The notes: generated from the letters alone by a model not told the origin. 64,000 nt of DNA from Portulaca oleracea (GCA_029582165.1 CM055868.1:8011501-8075500), one strand, 5' to 3'. Shown: positions 34,901-48,292, numbered from the stretch's first letter. Numbers and translations are program-made.

Positions 34901-37900
34901 ACAGCAATATTTCAACAATACGGCCACCTAGGATAGATCCCCGCCAAAACAAGATCTATAGCAATCCCAAGCCCTCTCCAATGAATGAAATAATACAATA
35001 AAAGAGTTACCTGATCTAGAGGTCCAGAATTTGCCTTCTTGTTGGGGGTAACGATATGAATTCCTTTGCATAGCCAATCATAGTAATGGCTGGCAATGAA
35101 TGAATCAGCAGTACAATCTACTAGTACAGTGTTCGGAATAAATTGATTCCCATGAACATGTTGGGCAAATTTCTGCAAGTCGGCGGGCTGTCCTTGTTCA
35201 TTCTGGAGTTCTCTCCACTTGGACAAGTCAATTCCCCTAGAAAGGTAGGAAGAAAGTGTAAGCAGGAACCATGGAAACTTATACAATCATTTAAGTAAAT
35301 TAAAAGAACATAACAGAATTTCCACAAATGTGAGTGCATGAATCAAGCGACAGGCTTCATATCCCAAGGGAAGGTGCTGCCGTACTATTAAGTCATTGAT
35401 AACATAAAACGTGAAGTGCATAGACCAACATGCTCTGCATAACAGCGGCAACAGCCTTTACTCATGTGAATAGCAATTCACTATTAAAAGCAGGGATTAG
35501 TGATCAGGGCCACCTCACAGACACTGATAATGCAATAGCTTCATGGCATATTGGCCTTGATTATATTATATGAGATGAGATGGCTGCTAGCCAACTTTTT
35601 GGGGGGTTTAGAATGATGCCTGAAAAACTATATGATGAATATGAGGACATCTGATCACCTCAGAAAGCAATGTAAGCCATGGTGCAAAGACCCCAAAAAT
35701 GTCATATCTTCTGTCATGACCATCAGTGCATTCTTCAAGATCATCATGTCCCCTCAAAATGCCCAACATATATAGGCAAAATTTCAGACAGTTTTTTCAG
35801 GCCACAAAATGTAAAGTATCCAGTCTTCACTGCACTCTCAAAGATTACTTCTTTAGATGAATGAATGGTGCCTTGACTTTCAGGAATACAGAGGGGGTGT
35901 AACTAGGGATGTCCCTTGGTCTGAAAGGTATAGCAAATTTAGTCCCAACCAAAGGACCAGACATTGAGGTACATCTGAGATAATGGAGGTTTCATGGTGA
36001 TAGAACAAAGATACCATGCAAGAATTACGGGAAGCCACAAGTTAACACCTTTGTTCCTCCGTATGAAATTGATTTTACTGTAGTTCAACCCAAGTATTAA
36101 AGAATCAATTAAGAAACATTAACTAAAAACATTCAAAAGTTTTTTATTGCACAATTATTTCAGGCCTCCAGCACCTGAATTGTGAAGAGTTGAACACTAC
36201 TACCCACATTTATCTTCCGTATGAAATCAAGTTTACTGTAGTTTGACCCAATTGTTAAAGAATCAATTACGAAACATTCAGAACATTTTTATTGCACAAT
36301 AGTTTCCAGCCTCCAGGCACCTGAATTGTGAAGAGTTGAAGACTACTGCCCACAGTTATCCGTGCTTCTGACGCTATTCTTATAGAGTTTAAAAACAGCA
36401 ATGACCAAATCATGACAGCCTAGTAACGTTTTTTCGGTAAATACTAGGTGCATAACATGCAGTTGCAGATATACAACAAGGCTCTGCAGCCCCAACAGTG
36501 AAATAAACTACACAACAAGCTAGCAAGCTAGAGACAATAGTCTTCTCTTCGGTAGCCCCTCAACAGCTTGAGGATTTTAGCAAGCTTCCTGGAGTTTTCA
36601 GATACTTTCCATGCCCAGTGGCCAGGGCACAAAGGCATAGGCCATCCACAATACTTGGAGTCAAGTCCAGAATTTTTGGATCTACTAAACCTAAATCCAT
36701 TCTAGTCATGATTGCATATTTTACGCTCGAATTCCAATCAGATATCTTTTTGACTTAAATCACCTCAAGCCTATGTTTTGAAGTTTCGACATTGTCATCC
36801 CCAACCATTGGAGAGGGGATTGAGGAGAGATGGACAATGAACATTAATGGCGCCCAGGAAGAGTCTAAATGAATGACTAAATGTCCAGACAACTCACTAG
36901 AATAAATAGAAAGATGGACAATGATAAAAGGGGTCAGAAGGTAAAGTGAAAATTAAGGATAGTATAGGTAATGGATATGGAAGAAAATGTGGGCTAAGGA
37001 GATAGCTTTCACTAGTTTATTTACAGATGTTTACTTGCATTTAATCATTTATAACAAATCTTTCTTTGTGTAAGATATTCTTAAAGTTTACTTTGGGTAC
37101 TTGCTACAACATTTTGGGCTTTCTATATGGTTTTCTTTCTATATTTTTGATAAGGAAAGTAAAATATTATATAAATACAATCAAAAGAACAAATGCAATG
37201 CTAGCTAGCATCCTACAAAACTTATATACAAAGTTGGCCACATCAAAAGAGGAAGAGCTAAAGTTCCCACTAGCCCCCCCCCCCCCCAAAAAAAAAAAAA
37301 GAGTCTAGATCAAATGATCTTCCAAGGCTGAAAATGAGTTGAAACTGCCCAAAAAAAACTCTTCAATTTCTCTCTCCAAATGCATCAAAAACTCACACTC
37401 GGTACAACACCTTTGCTTCCCTCCCAGAGAAGCCTTCCCAAAATAGAAGATGGCTCATGACGGAAGTAGGATGGGAAGAGGGGAAAAAACACCAGAATTG
37501 CCTAGGCAACAGAAGGCTATTTATTTCCTAGGAGCGCTACCAATGATACTTTAAGTTGATCTTCAAAAACAGTACTAATGATATTTTCTAAGCTATCCAT
37601 CTAGAATTCCAAATTTATAATAGGGAAAATTGGATCGTAGTGCACTGTACTTTAAATTTGTATCACAATGCACCAAAATGCAAAAGTGTCGGATTTCAAT
37701 GCATCACCATCGAGTTCAATGAAACCAACCCGGTTGATTGTCTACATGGCATGCCGGAAAGTCTATTTTTCTTGTCTACATGGCACCACCAAAACAAAAA
37801 ACCCCTCAGTGGGACAAGAACAAAATCCTTTTGGCATGCCATGTAGACAATCCACCAAGTTGGTTTCGCCAGACTCGATTGCAATGCACTGAAAAATCCA

Positions 37901-40900
37901 ACACTTTTACGTTTTGCTGCATTGTAATACAAATTTAAAGTACAACTTGCAACAATCCAAACCCCTAAAGTACAATGCACAACGATCCAATTTTCCTTTA
38001 TAAAATCCTTACAGCCTATTTGGTGAAGTAAAAGGGAATGGGATAAGATAACTAAGGTTTCCAATTCCTTAGTTTTGTCTCTAGAATTATATTCCATACC
38101 TAACCCTCTAAGTATCTAATCCCCATTTCATTCCATATTTCTCACCAACGAAGCCTTAGATGGTACATAAAAATTTATCCAAAACACGAGGTTCTCTATA
38201 AACAACTTGAGGGTAAGGCGATTCAAGCCCTAGAACTGAAAATGGAGAGGTTATCATCAACAATCCTCACAGTAAATACTTAGGGCCTGTTTGGAGAGAC
38301 AAAAAGGAATGGGATTGGGGTGGAATGAGTTCTTATTCCTTTTCTTGTTGTTTGGTGAGTACATTATGGAATGGAATTGTTATTCCATAGGATTTCCTAT
38401 CCCTCCCAAATGGGGGGAATTAGATACCTCCCATAATTGGGGGGAATGGATTTCTATCCCTGAGGGATAGCTGTGTATATTAAAAGGAAAAATAAAATCA
38501 ATTTTATTATGTTTCTGTGTTTTACATCTACTGACATTTTTATCCAACAAGAACCCTAAACAGAGAGAGGGAAGAGAGAGAAGACGAGCAGCAGCCCAGC
38601 AGCTCCATCGCCGCTGCTTCCGGCACCGCACCACCGTGATATTGCTGCTGTCATCGCATCTGAAGCCACCACGTCCGACACTCCGAGACTTCAGTCTCTG
38701 TATTTTTCCCCTTCTACCCTAAAATTTTCGTTTCTTGCACTTAATTTGTATCTTGTGTGGGATATATTCTGAATGTTGTGAAGATTTTGTCAAAATAGGG
38801 ATCCTGAAAATTGTTTCTTCAGTCTCTGTATTTTTCCTTCCAGCAAATTTCTTCAATTTTATTCATACATGGTTGACGTATTTGGGGTTTTTTCAATTAC
38901 TTTCTACTGTTAACTTTCTACTGCTATTATTGAAGAGAAAAAGGCTTTGGATCCCAAACTTTATTACCATGGACAAACAATATGACATAGAAAGGCCATA
39001 TTGAGGCACACGATACCCTGTTTGCAAAATGGGGGCATCATTTATCAATAAGACACTGTAGGTTGCCTTCTAGCTTCAACTGTTAGGGATGTGAATACAA
39101 TGAGTTAACTTCAATTTTTCAATTTCACAAAACATATAAAATTAAAAGTTGAAAATATGTATTACAATGATTAATTATTAAAGAATGCAAAAATTAATTA
39201 CAACTAATGAAAATATCAAATTCTTTCACGATAATATATCCTACAATACATACAATAAGTCAAAATAAAAACAGACTTGATTCCATTCCATAACTATTCA
39301 CCAAACAGTAGAAATGAAATTTGATTCCATTCCAATTTTTCTCCAAACAACATCAGTCAGGGTTCTAATTCCATTCCCAACCCTCCAGATTTCTAATTCC
39401 ATACCCATTCCATTCCTGAGATCTCTCCAAACAGGTTAGCATAGGACCATAGGGATCCAATTATCCAAATGGGAAGGCTCTCGACAAATTGAGAAATTCA
39501 GGTACAATATCCAAATAGGTGGTTATCTTGTGACTAAAGGATCTTTATGGTCCTATAAAATTCGAAAAATTAAGTTTTTGGTCCATTGAGGCTTGGTAGT
39601 TGAATTATTAGGAACCACTATTTAGAAAATGAATTATTTGGTCCGACCTTCGTATTTTGTATTTTGTGAGTAAAAAAAATCCAAATGTTAATTTCCTATT
39701 AAATAAATGGTGCGGCCCATTGTATCTAGTTATCTACTAGTGTGCCTTTATTATAGCGAAATAGAGCCTATGGTTTCTACACTCCGACATATGACCATTG
39801 CTAAAACTTCAACTTTCATTATTTTCCTCCTTATTTATGTGGTCCCTTTGCCCCTTTCTCTATTTCTCTCTTCCAAACCATTCTTGTAGCTTGCCTTTGA
39901 ACTGCACTTGACCGCCATTGACCAACATACCCTCTGCCACTGCTGGTACTTTACATCCTTCACATAGCTCTCCAATCTTTGTCGGGAGTCTCTAGCTAGG
40001 TTTTGTGGCCAAGATTTATCAAATTGTCACGTTTATAATGCATTACCTTGTTCTTCAAAGGACCAAATAATCATTTTCAAAGTAGTTCCAAATAGTTTAG
40101 TTGTTGAACCTCAATGAACAATAACATTATTTTTTTGTAAAATGCCAAAAAAAGAAAATAGAAAACTTCATAAGTTACGCAACACTAGTGCTACACCCCC
40201 ATAAGCCTAATTATTTGTCCTCTATAAATTGCAAAATGGGTCAAATCTATTTTGAGAGCCTCGTTCCAATTCTTGGTGATTCCCAACCATTTTTACACTC
40301 TAGAATGTTGAATCCTTCCTATCTTCTAATGGATGTATCTATACTCTTCCACAGTTCCACCAAATGACCAAATCGTCTGCATTTTACCTCTTGCATCTCT
40401 TCCATTGTGCAGGCCATCTAGCCTACCCCCACTTTGTAATCACTTCATTCCTCATCCTATCCAATATTGTACTTGCACTTACACAAATTCAATAAATCAC
40501 ACTCATCTTTGAAACATCAAGTTTAGATGCTGAATCCTCTTAATGGACAGTATTATAAGCAATCCAACAAGGCAATAAAGTACTTTCACTAAGGGACTAC
40601 AATAAAAATAAAATAAATAAACTATAAGGGAATATACACATTCTGCACAAGCTGCTATCAGGGAAATATCCCGTTTGTGAGTTTTTGCTTAATAGACACC
40701 ATAGTTTATTTTAGGCTCTCATGCAAAACAAAGATCCACAGTGTCATTGCAAAAGTCATAAGGAAAAAAAAAAGAGGGGGGGGGGGGTATGCATGCAACA
40801 CAGGATAATGCCAAAGAATAAACGTACAGAAATAGACATTTGATACTTTGGCTAGCATAACAAGAATCAGAGAACTTACATGTCAGAAAGAAGCATTTTC

Positions 40901-43900
40901 TTTGAGCCTGTAATTCCCATAACACGCAAGTCAATGTTGAATTTCTCCTTTAATACAGCTGCCTGCAATGGATAAAAAAAACAATTATATAAACTAATGA
41001 ATCCATATGTAGGGAAACAGTGAATTGTATTTACTTTTGCACTCTAATGATACATTCTACAATACAAAAATCATATGACAATAAAAGATAATCGCTGTTA
41101 GTGTACCTGGTCGCGGAGTTGATCCAACAGCGTTCCCCCAATCAAACCTGGACCAATTATTCCCATCGCAATAGTTGTCCTTGAAAGATAAAACCTGGAA
41201 TGAACAGCTCTTAATGCTCTAATGCAATCATCCCTCTTAAGTACCACAGTGATATTGTGCTCAGAACAGCCTTGTGCAATAGCACGGATATTAACATTAG
41301 CCTGCACATAAAGTACATTTCAGTTGCTAAGCAAGAAACATAATGGCATTCAAGAACAAGGCATTGTCTCATAAAGTGGATCTTGAAAATAAAAACTTCA
41401 CTGATGGGGAGCAGAAGGTCAATAGTCAAACTAGAAAGAGAAACGACATATCCACAAGAATAGGCCACATTGCTCTTTTTCTAACCTTTGCTAACGCATT
41501 GAAAAGAGTGGCACTAACTCCGGGGGTACTCGCCATTCTCTGCCCAACAGTGGCCAAAATACTGCAATTGGGGACAACAGCAACCTGCAAATAGCTCATT
41601 AGTATAGAAGCAGCAGTACGTTCATAAGCAATAATCTAACAGAAAATAAACCAATTTCCTGATGAAGATTTATTGTATTTTGAGTAAAGCACAAAAATAA
41701 TTAAGAACCTGAGATAAACGACCAGCGCTCAACGCTTGACGGAATCTAGCCCGGAGAGCTTCGGCCACAGCATCCACTTCCTTCTCCGGCACAGCAAAGC
41801 ACACCGAATGCTCGCTACTTGCCTGTAATTAGATGCAACCACTTGAACATGTCTAGTCTAGAAATTTGAATACTGGAAATACATATTTGAACCTCAATTA
41901 TTGAAGACAAAAACAAAAAAAAAACAAATCATTAGTCCACACTCAGGGAACTTTAGATGCTCACTACTTGCCTGAGAGATCATGATAACATTAGCCCCGA
42001 CATCCTTTACTGCACCAAAAATAGCACTAGCTGTACCAGGAACACCAGCCATGCCAGTTCTGTAAGCAATTTGAAAGTTCGTGTTAAAGCTTAACTCAGA
42101 ATAAAAACTCCCAAACCTAAACATTGGCAGAAACAATGAAAATGATCTTACCCCTCAACATTTATAAGCGCCAAATTGTCTATTGTTGCAAAGCCTTTCA
42201 CAGGAGACTGCAAATGCTCACCATTTTGTCCATTTCCATTGCCATCAGGAGAGCGACATATCTTCGTTCCAGGAGCAGTGAGATTGAATACGTTTCTTAT
42301 TACAATTGGAATTTCATAGCGCATCACAGGAATAATGGTCCGAGGATGTAGTACATTAGCCCCAAAGTATGACTGCATGAACATTTAATAATGGTGAAAA
42401 ACTGAAAGTAATAAACTGAGAAAAAGACAACTTGCGAACAATAGACAACATTGATTTACTTTTGATTATTTTTATTGCCATGGTACCAAACATCAATCAC
42501 ATTTTATTTGCATTAACATATTAATTAAACATGTGACGTCTGAGTAATGATTGAAATAGATACTTCAAACATTAGCAATTTGACAAGATGTTCAAGAAAA
42601 GTGTGAGGGCGAGTATCATCTTAAATATTCCGGTATGTCTTAAAATTGTCAACTGAGCCAGTCCTTCAATATAACATATAATACAGATTACCTGTTAACA
42701 GGGCACACACTAGTAGTGTTGTTCCATCTGTGTGTTTAAAAAGGCACGCCCTGGAGAGCATGGGCTCAATCGCTCAGAAAGGCTCAGGGCACAACCTGTG
42801 GTGCCTAAGAGGTGGGTCAGGTGCAACTCCTACAAACAGCCCCAGAAAGGCATGCCTTTTTGTACATCTTCTGGGTATTAAGGTCCGAGACCCCTCTTTT
42901 CGCTATGAACCTTTCTAATTCACCCCCCTCCCCCCCCCCCCCCAAAAAAAAAAAACAAAAACTAACCCTGAAAAGCATTTGTATTAGCCAAAATGAAAGT
43001 AATAATTTATGAAACCTATACCGTCTTCATAAACTTTAAAGCGTTGATCATGTTTTCTACTCTCATAGGCTTCATATTTCATAATTCTTTCAAACTTGTT
43101 ATAGTTATTTCCTATTACTTGGGTAAAATACTTAAACAGACAACGCAATCGAAAAAAGAGAGCATAATAAAGCATTATAGCTATGAGAAATTTGGATTGA
43201 ATTTAGTAACAAATAAATATCATTAACAAGTTATAAAAAGAAGACAACAACTTTACCATTTCCCAAGCCTCTTGATAAGATAAAGTTTTAAGTACCACTG
43301 CCTCGCTCACTGCAGACAACATATATGTAATCATGAGATTCCCATTCTATGATAACCAAAGCAAAGGCCAACCAGGCAGAGAGTTAATGAGCAGGACCTT
43401 TTCTTGGGTCAGCACTATATACACCATCAACATCCGTCCAGATTGTAACTTGACGGGCCCTGAAAAGAGCACCCATTATAGCCGCAGAAAAATCACTGCC
43501 ATCTCTCTTCAACGTAGTTGGAATATTTTGAGGAGTACTAGCTATGAAGCCGGTTGCTATAATTGTTCCTGATTGGTTATTGGAAAGCCATTTATCAAGT
43601 CTTCTTTCAGATTCTGAAAAATCTGGATCCACTTGATTTGAACTGATTGGGTTTACAATAAGGACATCCCTTGCATCCATCCATGAACAATCAAAACCTT
43701 TCTGTACAACGACAGATGGAGAACAAACTAGTTAGATCAAGTATGCGACAGTTATATTGTCAATACTATACCAGATCATTGTTAAGTACTACAGACGACC
43801 TTTTTGATAACATAAGATAGCATCTGTGCGGACCACAACTCCCCATGCCCAACGACAAAATCAGTGAAGGATTCTGTGGCATGACCAGCTGCAAAAGAAA

Positions 43901-46435
43901 AATGAACTCTAATCATCACATAAAAAAGTAACTCTAAAAGCAATCTTGTATTTAATAACATTCGAGCCCACAATCACCCACTCTTTTTTTCTTTGTTCTC
44001 TCAAGAGAAAGGATACTAAAAGCATACTCGAATGCTTTTTACCCCAAGTAGAACAGTGCACACATATATGCCAACATGTCATCTATCTCTAGCTCTCACT
44101 TCAGGAAAAACTCATGCACAATAATGTTGTAACTCATTCCTAACGCGCTGCAAATGACAAATTACTCATGACAAGGACAACTAAAATAGACCTACTCCAA
44201 ATACCCCATTCATTCATAGTACCAGCCCAACGATCAAGGCTAGCCTGCTTGAATTTTGAAGACGTCCCATCCTCACAAGGAGGAGGGGAGGGGAAGAATC
44301 ACAGCACACGCACACACTTTGAAGGTGCAATCAAACTCAAGACCAAGACCAATACCATCTCTCAAGTCTCAACCATTCAAGCATAGTCAAGAATCAAGAT
44401 GTCCTACAAACAAGAGGCGTAGTCCAATCAAACTCAGGAACAAAGTCTTATATCAAAAACTAAGAAGCATTCAGGCATTTTTGGAAGTTCGTCGAACAAC
44501 TATATACATGATCGGCTGAAACAAATGGAGCAAAAAAAAGAATAAACACCCCTCTGCCAAAAAACCTTTCCTACATTGTAAGCAACTGATGATGAAGGTC
44601 CACTGCATGCATAATTGCATAAGCACAACCCCATAGTACACTATGGTAAAGCACCATAACAGTTGTTGATAGTTATACTAAGTGAAAAGATCAACCCAAA
44701 ATCAGTAGGTCAAATAAGCTAGAAGAACTTTCATTACACACAATTCCAACCAGCTATTGTAGTACAGAAAACAATTAAAGTCTAATAGTACAAGCATACA
44801 CTTCAACAGTACTCCAGTAAATGTGGGTGAGAGAAAGGGGCAGGCAGAAGCACAGAAGGTAAATGAGTACCTATGTATATTGCACGTAGCATAGCCTTAA
44901 GATTATTTATATCATCATGCAACCTCGACAAGAAACTTAAAAGCTCATCCCCTTCCAACAGATCTTTTGCCGTTGCAGTGTGCTTCTCTAAAACGGCATC
45001 CGAGGCAGTCAAAAATGAATCATCCCGTGACTCTGCCCTGCGGATCAAGTCATACATCATATCTGTGACCTTTGACATAGCAGATACAACCACAAGTTTC
45101 CTTTCTGAGTTATCATTTACAATGATTTCTGCAACATTCTTGATTCTATCAGAGCTTCCAACACAAGTTCCGCCAAATTTATGAACCGACCACATGTCAC
45201 CTTTAGGTACCGCTGCAGTTTCCGCTGAAGTCTCTAAAGAAGTAGCTGCAAAACCATACAGGCAGCAATGAGAAACTTGTAGCCAGCTCACCTGATAGCA
45301 TTACCTCTGGTAGGGCATAGAACAATGCAATCTACTGCAGAAGATACCCAATTAAACCAAATAATAGCCTACTACTGATTGCATTGCACTGCATGATGTT
45401 GTATTATTATATCCTATTAAAACGGTAACGGAATTTAACCACCTTTGGCAGAGGCATTGATAGGAACCAGACAAGCCCACCGCTTCCCGCATTGTGAAAC
45501 TTTATGCTTTCTGAAACAGAGGACCAAATTAAAGAATGAACACAGAATCCTGAATCTGTCGAAAGTCAAAACCATGTTTCTAAAGACATATAGCCACAGA
45601 TATGTCCAACAGCATTATCTACAGTTGAACAATTTAGTTATATACTGACATCAATCAGCACCTTAGTCATAATTCATGAATTCAGAATCAATCTTCATCA
45701 ATCTGATCAAGCTATAAACCATCTTTGATACCTTAAATCATTTGTACAGCAACCAAATGCAAATGCTACCATCAAATTAACTATAGATAAAGTATTCATC
45801 CAATTCAAGCGTACTTCTGATTGGAGTTAATTGGAGCACAGAATATTCAAAGCTAAGGAACAAAAGAACTGATCCTGAAATCAAACTATAGTGGCAGAAT
45901 ATTCCTACAAACTTGTACAAATTTAAATTAATATCACGTGCTATTATACAGTAATATAAAGCTCAAATGCAAAAACACCTAAACAGCCGTCCAGCTCGAT
46001 CCCCCATTGCTCAAACTGAATGACACAAATTTTAGAGAAATGAAAGAACAATCCAGGTAAAAAAAAAAATCCGGTAAAATTGTGATGAAATTTCCTACGA
46101 ACTCCACCAATTTAAATCAATGCAACATGCAATTCTGCAGCAGCAGCAAGCTCAAATTCACAAATTCGCACATTTTCGAAACATTTCATTCCGACAAATC
46201 GACGATATTTACAATCACGACAACAAAAAGCAGGGTGAAAAGAAGGATAACCATAATCATGACGAACAACAAACCTGGCGAATGAAGAAGAGTGGATAGA
46301 GGAGAGAGCGAGTCGGGATGAAGAAGGCAAGAACAAGGATCTGGGGATGTTATTGTTGGTTTGCGGAGGACGAGACAATGTGTTGGAGAGGACGCCATGG
46401 GAGGCGGGAGAAATCGAGGAAGAAGAAACAACCAT
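31939..46435 (-). CDS. AKHSDH: Bifunctional aspartokinase/homoserine dehydrogenase, chloroplastic (18 exons)
   Basis: Plastid enzyme that phosphorylates aspartate and reduces aspartate semialdehyde to homoserine, toward Thr, Ile and Met. Exons by my splice calls: 46275-46435, 45443-45510, 44871-45245, 43800-43888, 43398-43701, 43257-43309, 42152-42372, 41972-42059, 41709-41822, 41486-41584, 41107-41301, 40880-40962, 35011-35236, 34387-34532, 34063-34198, 33296-33379, 33100-33192, 31939-32184; total 2781 bp, 926 residues, all joined in phase. N terminus is a Ser-rich transit peptide. Kinase domain: VHKFGGTCVGS, LKRDGSDFSAA, WTDVDGVYSADPR. Two ACT domains (TGMAGVPGTA; ASTPGVSATLF) are expected to mediate threonine feedback. 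Dehydrogenase: GIIGPGLIGG, VTPNKKAN, DPRDDLSGTDVARK, C-terminal GPGAGAAVTAGGVFSDI. EGTVGAGLP has Gly where relatives usually have Ala. Intron 8 uses a GC donor; intron 12 is 5.6 kb and transposon-filled. Confidence 0.96.
34750..34977. repeat. Tandem duplication, 114-bp period, in AK-HSDH intron 13
   Basis: Two adjacent copies, recognisable by AGATTGGTTGAAAAGA at 34757 and 34871 and by ACGGCCACCTAG in each. Several substitutions separate them. Confidence 0.92.
36058..36362. repeat. Tandem duplication, about 157-bp period, in AK-HSDH intron 12
   Basis: CCGTATGAAAT at 36059 recurs at 36216, and both units share TAAAGAATCAATTA, TTTTTATTGCACAAT and CACCTGAATTGTGAAGAGTT. Non-coding. Confidence 0.92.
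37623..37996. mobile_element. MULE-type MITE (374 bp) in AK-HSDH intron 12
   Basis: Long inverted repeats starting GGGAAAATTGGATCGT fold back over most of the element, with inner arms containing GATTGTCTACATGGCATGCC. Flanking 9-mers TTTATAATA and TTTATAAAA differ by one base. The right arm carries a roughly 30-base internal duplication. It is a different family from 17265-17796, though the termini look alike (GGGAAA-ATTGG). Confidence 0.88.
38283..39435. mobile_element. PIF/Harbinger-like non-autonomous element (1153 bp), copy 1
   Basis: Flanked by TTA (38280-38282 and 39436-39438) with ends GGGCCTGTTTGGAGAG and CTCTCCAAACAGG. Subterminal regions are inverted and rich in GGAATGGAAT phrases. 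The interior (about 38540-38900) is different in character: purine-rich then GC-rich, resembling a plant gene leader. It lies in AK-HSDH intron 12. No transposase is encoded. Confidence 0.8.
39436..40879. other. Remainder of AK-HSDH intron 12
   Basis: Intronic AT-rich sequence with no gene or clear element; a G run lies at 40777-40787. The acceptor side of the intron is at 35237 (CTAG on the minus strand) and the donor side at 40879. Confidence 0.6.
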
Positions 46436-46934
46436 GGCGGCTGGGTTGAGAGAAGTGCTATGCTAGTGCTGCTGCAGCTACAGAGATGAAAATGAAGCCG
46501 TTGGTGGGTTTGAGAGTTTGTCTGTGGTGAGCAGTTTCAGAGTTTCTGACGGCTGGGCCTTTTGGATCACAATATGATAAACACTCAGCTACAAAGTACA
46601 AACTGACCAAAAGGCTAAAGCAAGCGTCGGGGTCACTTTTCCAGGGGTATTACAGTTACAGTATAGGAAGCACTGGTATTGACCGTAAATAAAATAAATC
46701 TGATTTCCATATGCATCAAGTCTTATTTTGATAGTTAGCTTTTTTATTTACTACGTATAAAATAAATTGTAAAATATTTTTTAAAAATTTTAGTTTATTT
46801 TAAAAAAATTTAAAATTAATAGTTTTTAAAATATGCTTGTTTACTAGGCAAAAATTTAGCGTTAAAATATTTAAATTTTCAAAAATTTTGTAAAAACTTT
46901 TTTTATTAAGAAAATATATTTTATAATGTTGCAC
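46436..46934 (-). other. AK-HSDH 5' UTR and promoter region (inferred)
   Basis: Upstream of the AK-HSDH start codon on the minus strand. No unambiguous TATA box was found. The part beyond 46680 is AT-rich with no gene. Confidence 0.4.
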
Positions 46935-47180
46935 TAAGGCTTTATTCTTTTCTGCGATTGGCAAACTGGGGTGCCACAGCCTATCGCAGTTTGCCACGAC
47001 TCACCACAAAATACCATTATACCACAATTCACCACAACCCACCACAAATTACTTTTTCACAATTACCAATACAATATTTATATATATACAAAAAACTCAC
47101 CACAACATACCAATAACCCGCCACAATTTCACCACACCATACCGCGCCATACCGCAGAATACCGCATAAAAGAACAGGGC
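46935..47180. mobile_element. Possible PIF/Harbinger-like MITE
   Basis: TAA flanks both ends. Termini GGCTTTATTCTTTTCTGCG and CCGCATAAAAGAACAGGGCC are imperfect inverted repeats. The interior repeats CACCACAA and CATACCGC phrases. The match is modest. Confidence 0.45.
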
Positions 47181-47776
47181 CTAAATAAAAAAAATGAATG
47201 GCGAAGATAAAAGTTGATACATATATGGATAAACATTGTTTTCATTGTCGTGTTGTCATGGTTGACAACCACTATAAGTTTTTCCTTACAGTTTTAGGAA
47301 AAAAAATTTAAAAAAATGGCTTGAAAGTAGTATTCATTATGTGAAAACTATTTGTAGAGCATGTACAATGCTGCCGCATTCCATCTCTTGTGAAAATAAA
47401 TTGTGATTAGGAAAGATATTGAGATAAGAGGAAAGAGGAAAGAGAAGATAACAAATTCCATTAAAAAATTCCCCATTGCATTTGCTCTTTAGTCATCATG
47501 TTTCTATATAATATATTTTAGGTATCCTATAATTTAACTTAACAATTACTACATGACAAATTTAGTGATTTAAGCATGTTTCTTGTGAGGTTACTGTTGG
47601 GATTCATCCATGAGTAAAAATGTCCCACATCGAAAAAGTAAAGAGAAAGGACATGGTATATAAGTCAAGTGGGTTACTCCTCTTAACACCAATTGGTTTT
47701 AAGATGGAACCTCACTTAACTTGTGTACCATGGGCCTTGGTTGAAGTGGGCTCCCCTCTTGGATCTCCCCAACAAG

Positions 47777-47789
47777 TGTTATCAGAGCC
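47777..47789 (+). promoter_or_regulatory. TRIM primer binding site (initiator tRNA-Met)
   Basis: TGTTATCAGAGCC starts two bases after the LTR and differs at one position from the usual plant initiator-Met site TGGTATCAGAGC. Confidence 0.88.
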
Positions 47790-48095
47790 GATGGCTCGTT
47801 TGGCTAGGCTCGTGTAAGGTGCGGGAAGATCACCATGGACAGGAGCAGGGACCATGGCGCGTGCGCGGCTGGGCCTCCTGAATGCGCAGAGTGGTGGCAT
47901 GAGACTCAGATGGAGTATGGTGCGGCTCTGTGGAGTAAGGTGCGACTGGGACTCTTGAGGCAGAGTGGGGGCATGAGACTTAGGTGGAGTAGGGTGCGGC
48001 TCTATAGAGTAAGGTGCGGCTATGATGGGCTCTTGATGGTGATTTGAAACCTTGGTAAAAAGAGGCTTCCGATCAAGGGGGAAAGACTCATGTGT

Positions 48096-48106
48096 GAAGG
48101 GGGAGA
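48096..48106 (+). promoter_or_regulatory. TRIM polypurine tract
   Basis: GAAGGGGGAGA lies one base before the 3' LTR. Confidence 0.88.
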
Positions 48107-48292
48107 TTGTTGGGATTCACCTATGAGTAAAAATGTCCCACATCGGAAAAGTAAAGGGAAAGGACATGATATATAAGTTAAGTGGGCTACTCCTCTTAAC
48201 ACCAATTGGTTTTAAGATGGAACCTCACTTAACTTGTGTACCATGAGCCTTGGTTGAAGTGGACTCCCCCCTTGAATCTCCCCAACAGTTAC

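Larger units (their letters stand above)
47595..48287 (+). mobile_element. TRIM (miniature LTR retrotransposon), complete
   Basis: Two 180-base LTRs (47595-47774 and 48108-48287) start TGTTGGGATTCA and end TCTCCCCAACA, enclosing a 333-base interior. The target duplication GTTAC is perfect (47590-47594 and 48288-48292). A primer binding site and polypurine tract are present and no protein is encoded, which defines a terminal-repeat retrotransposon in miniature. The interior holds short repeats of GGTGCGGCT and GAGTAAGGTGCG. Confidence 0.97.

Noticed and set aside
44873..45184. Plus-strand 103-codon frame
   Set aside because: Antisense shadow of AK-HSDH exon 3.
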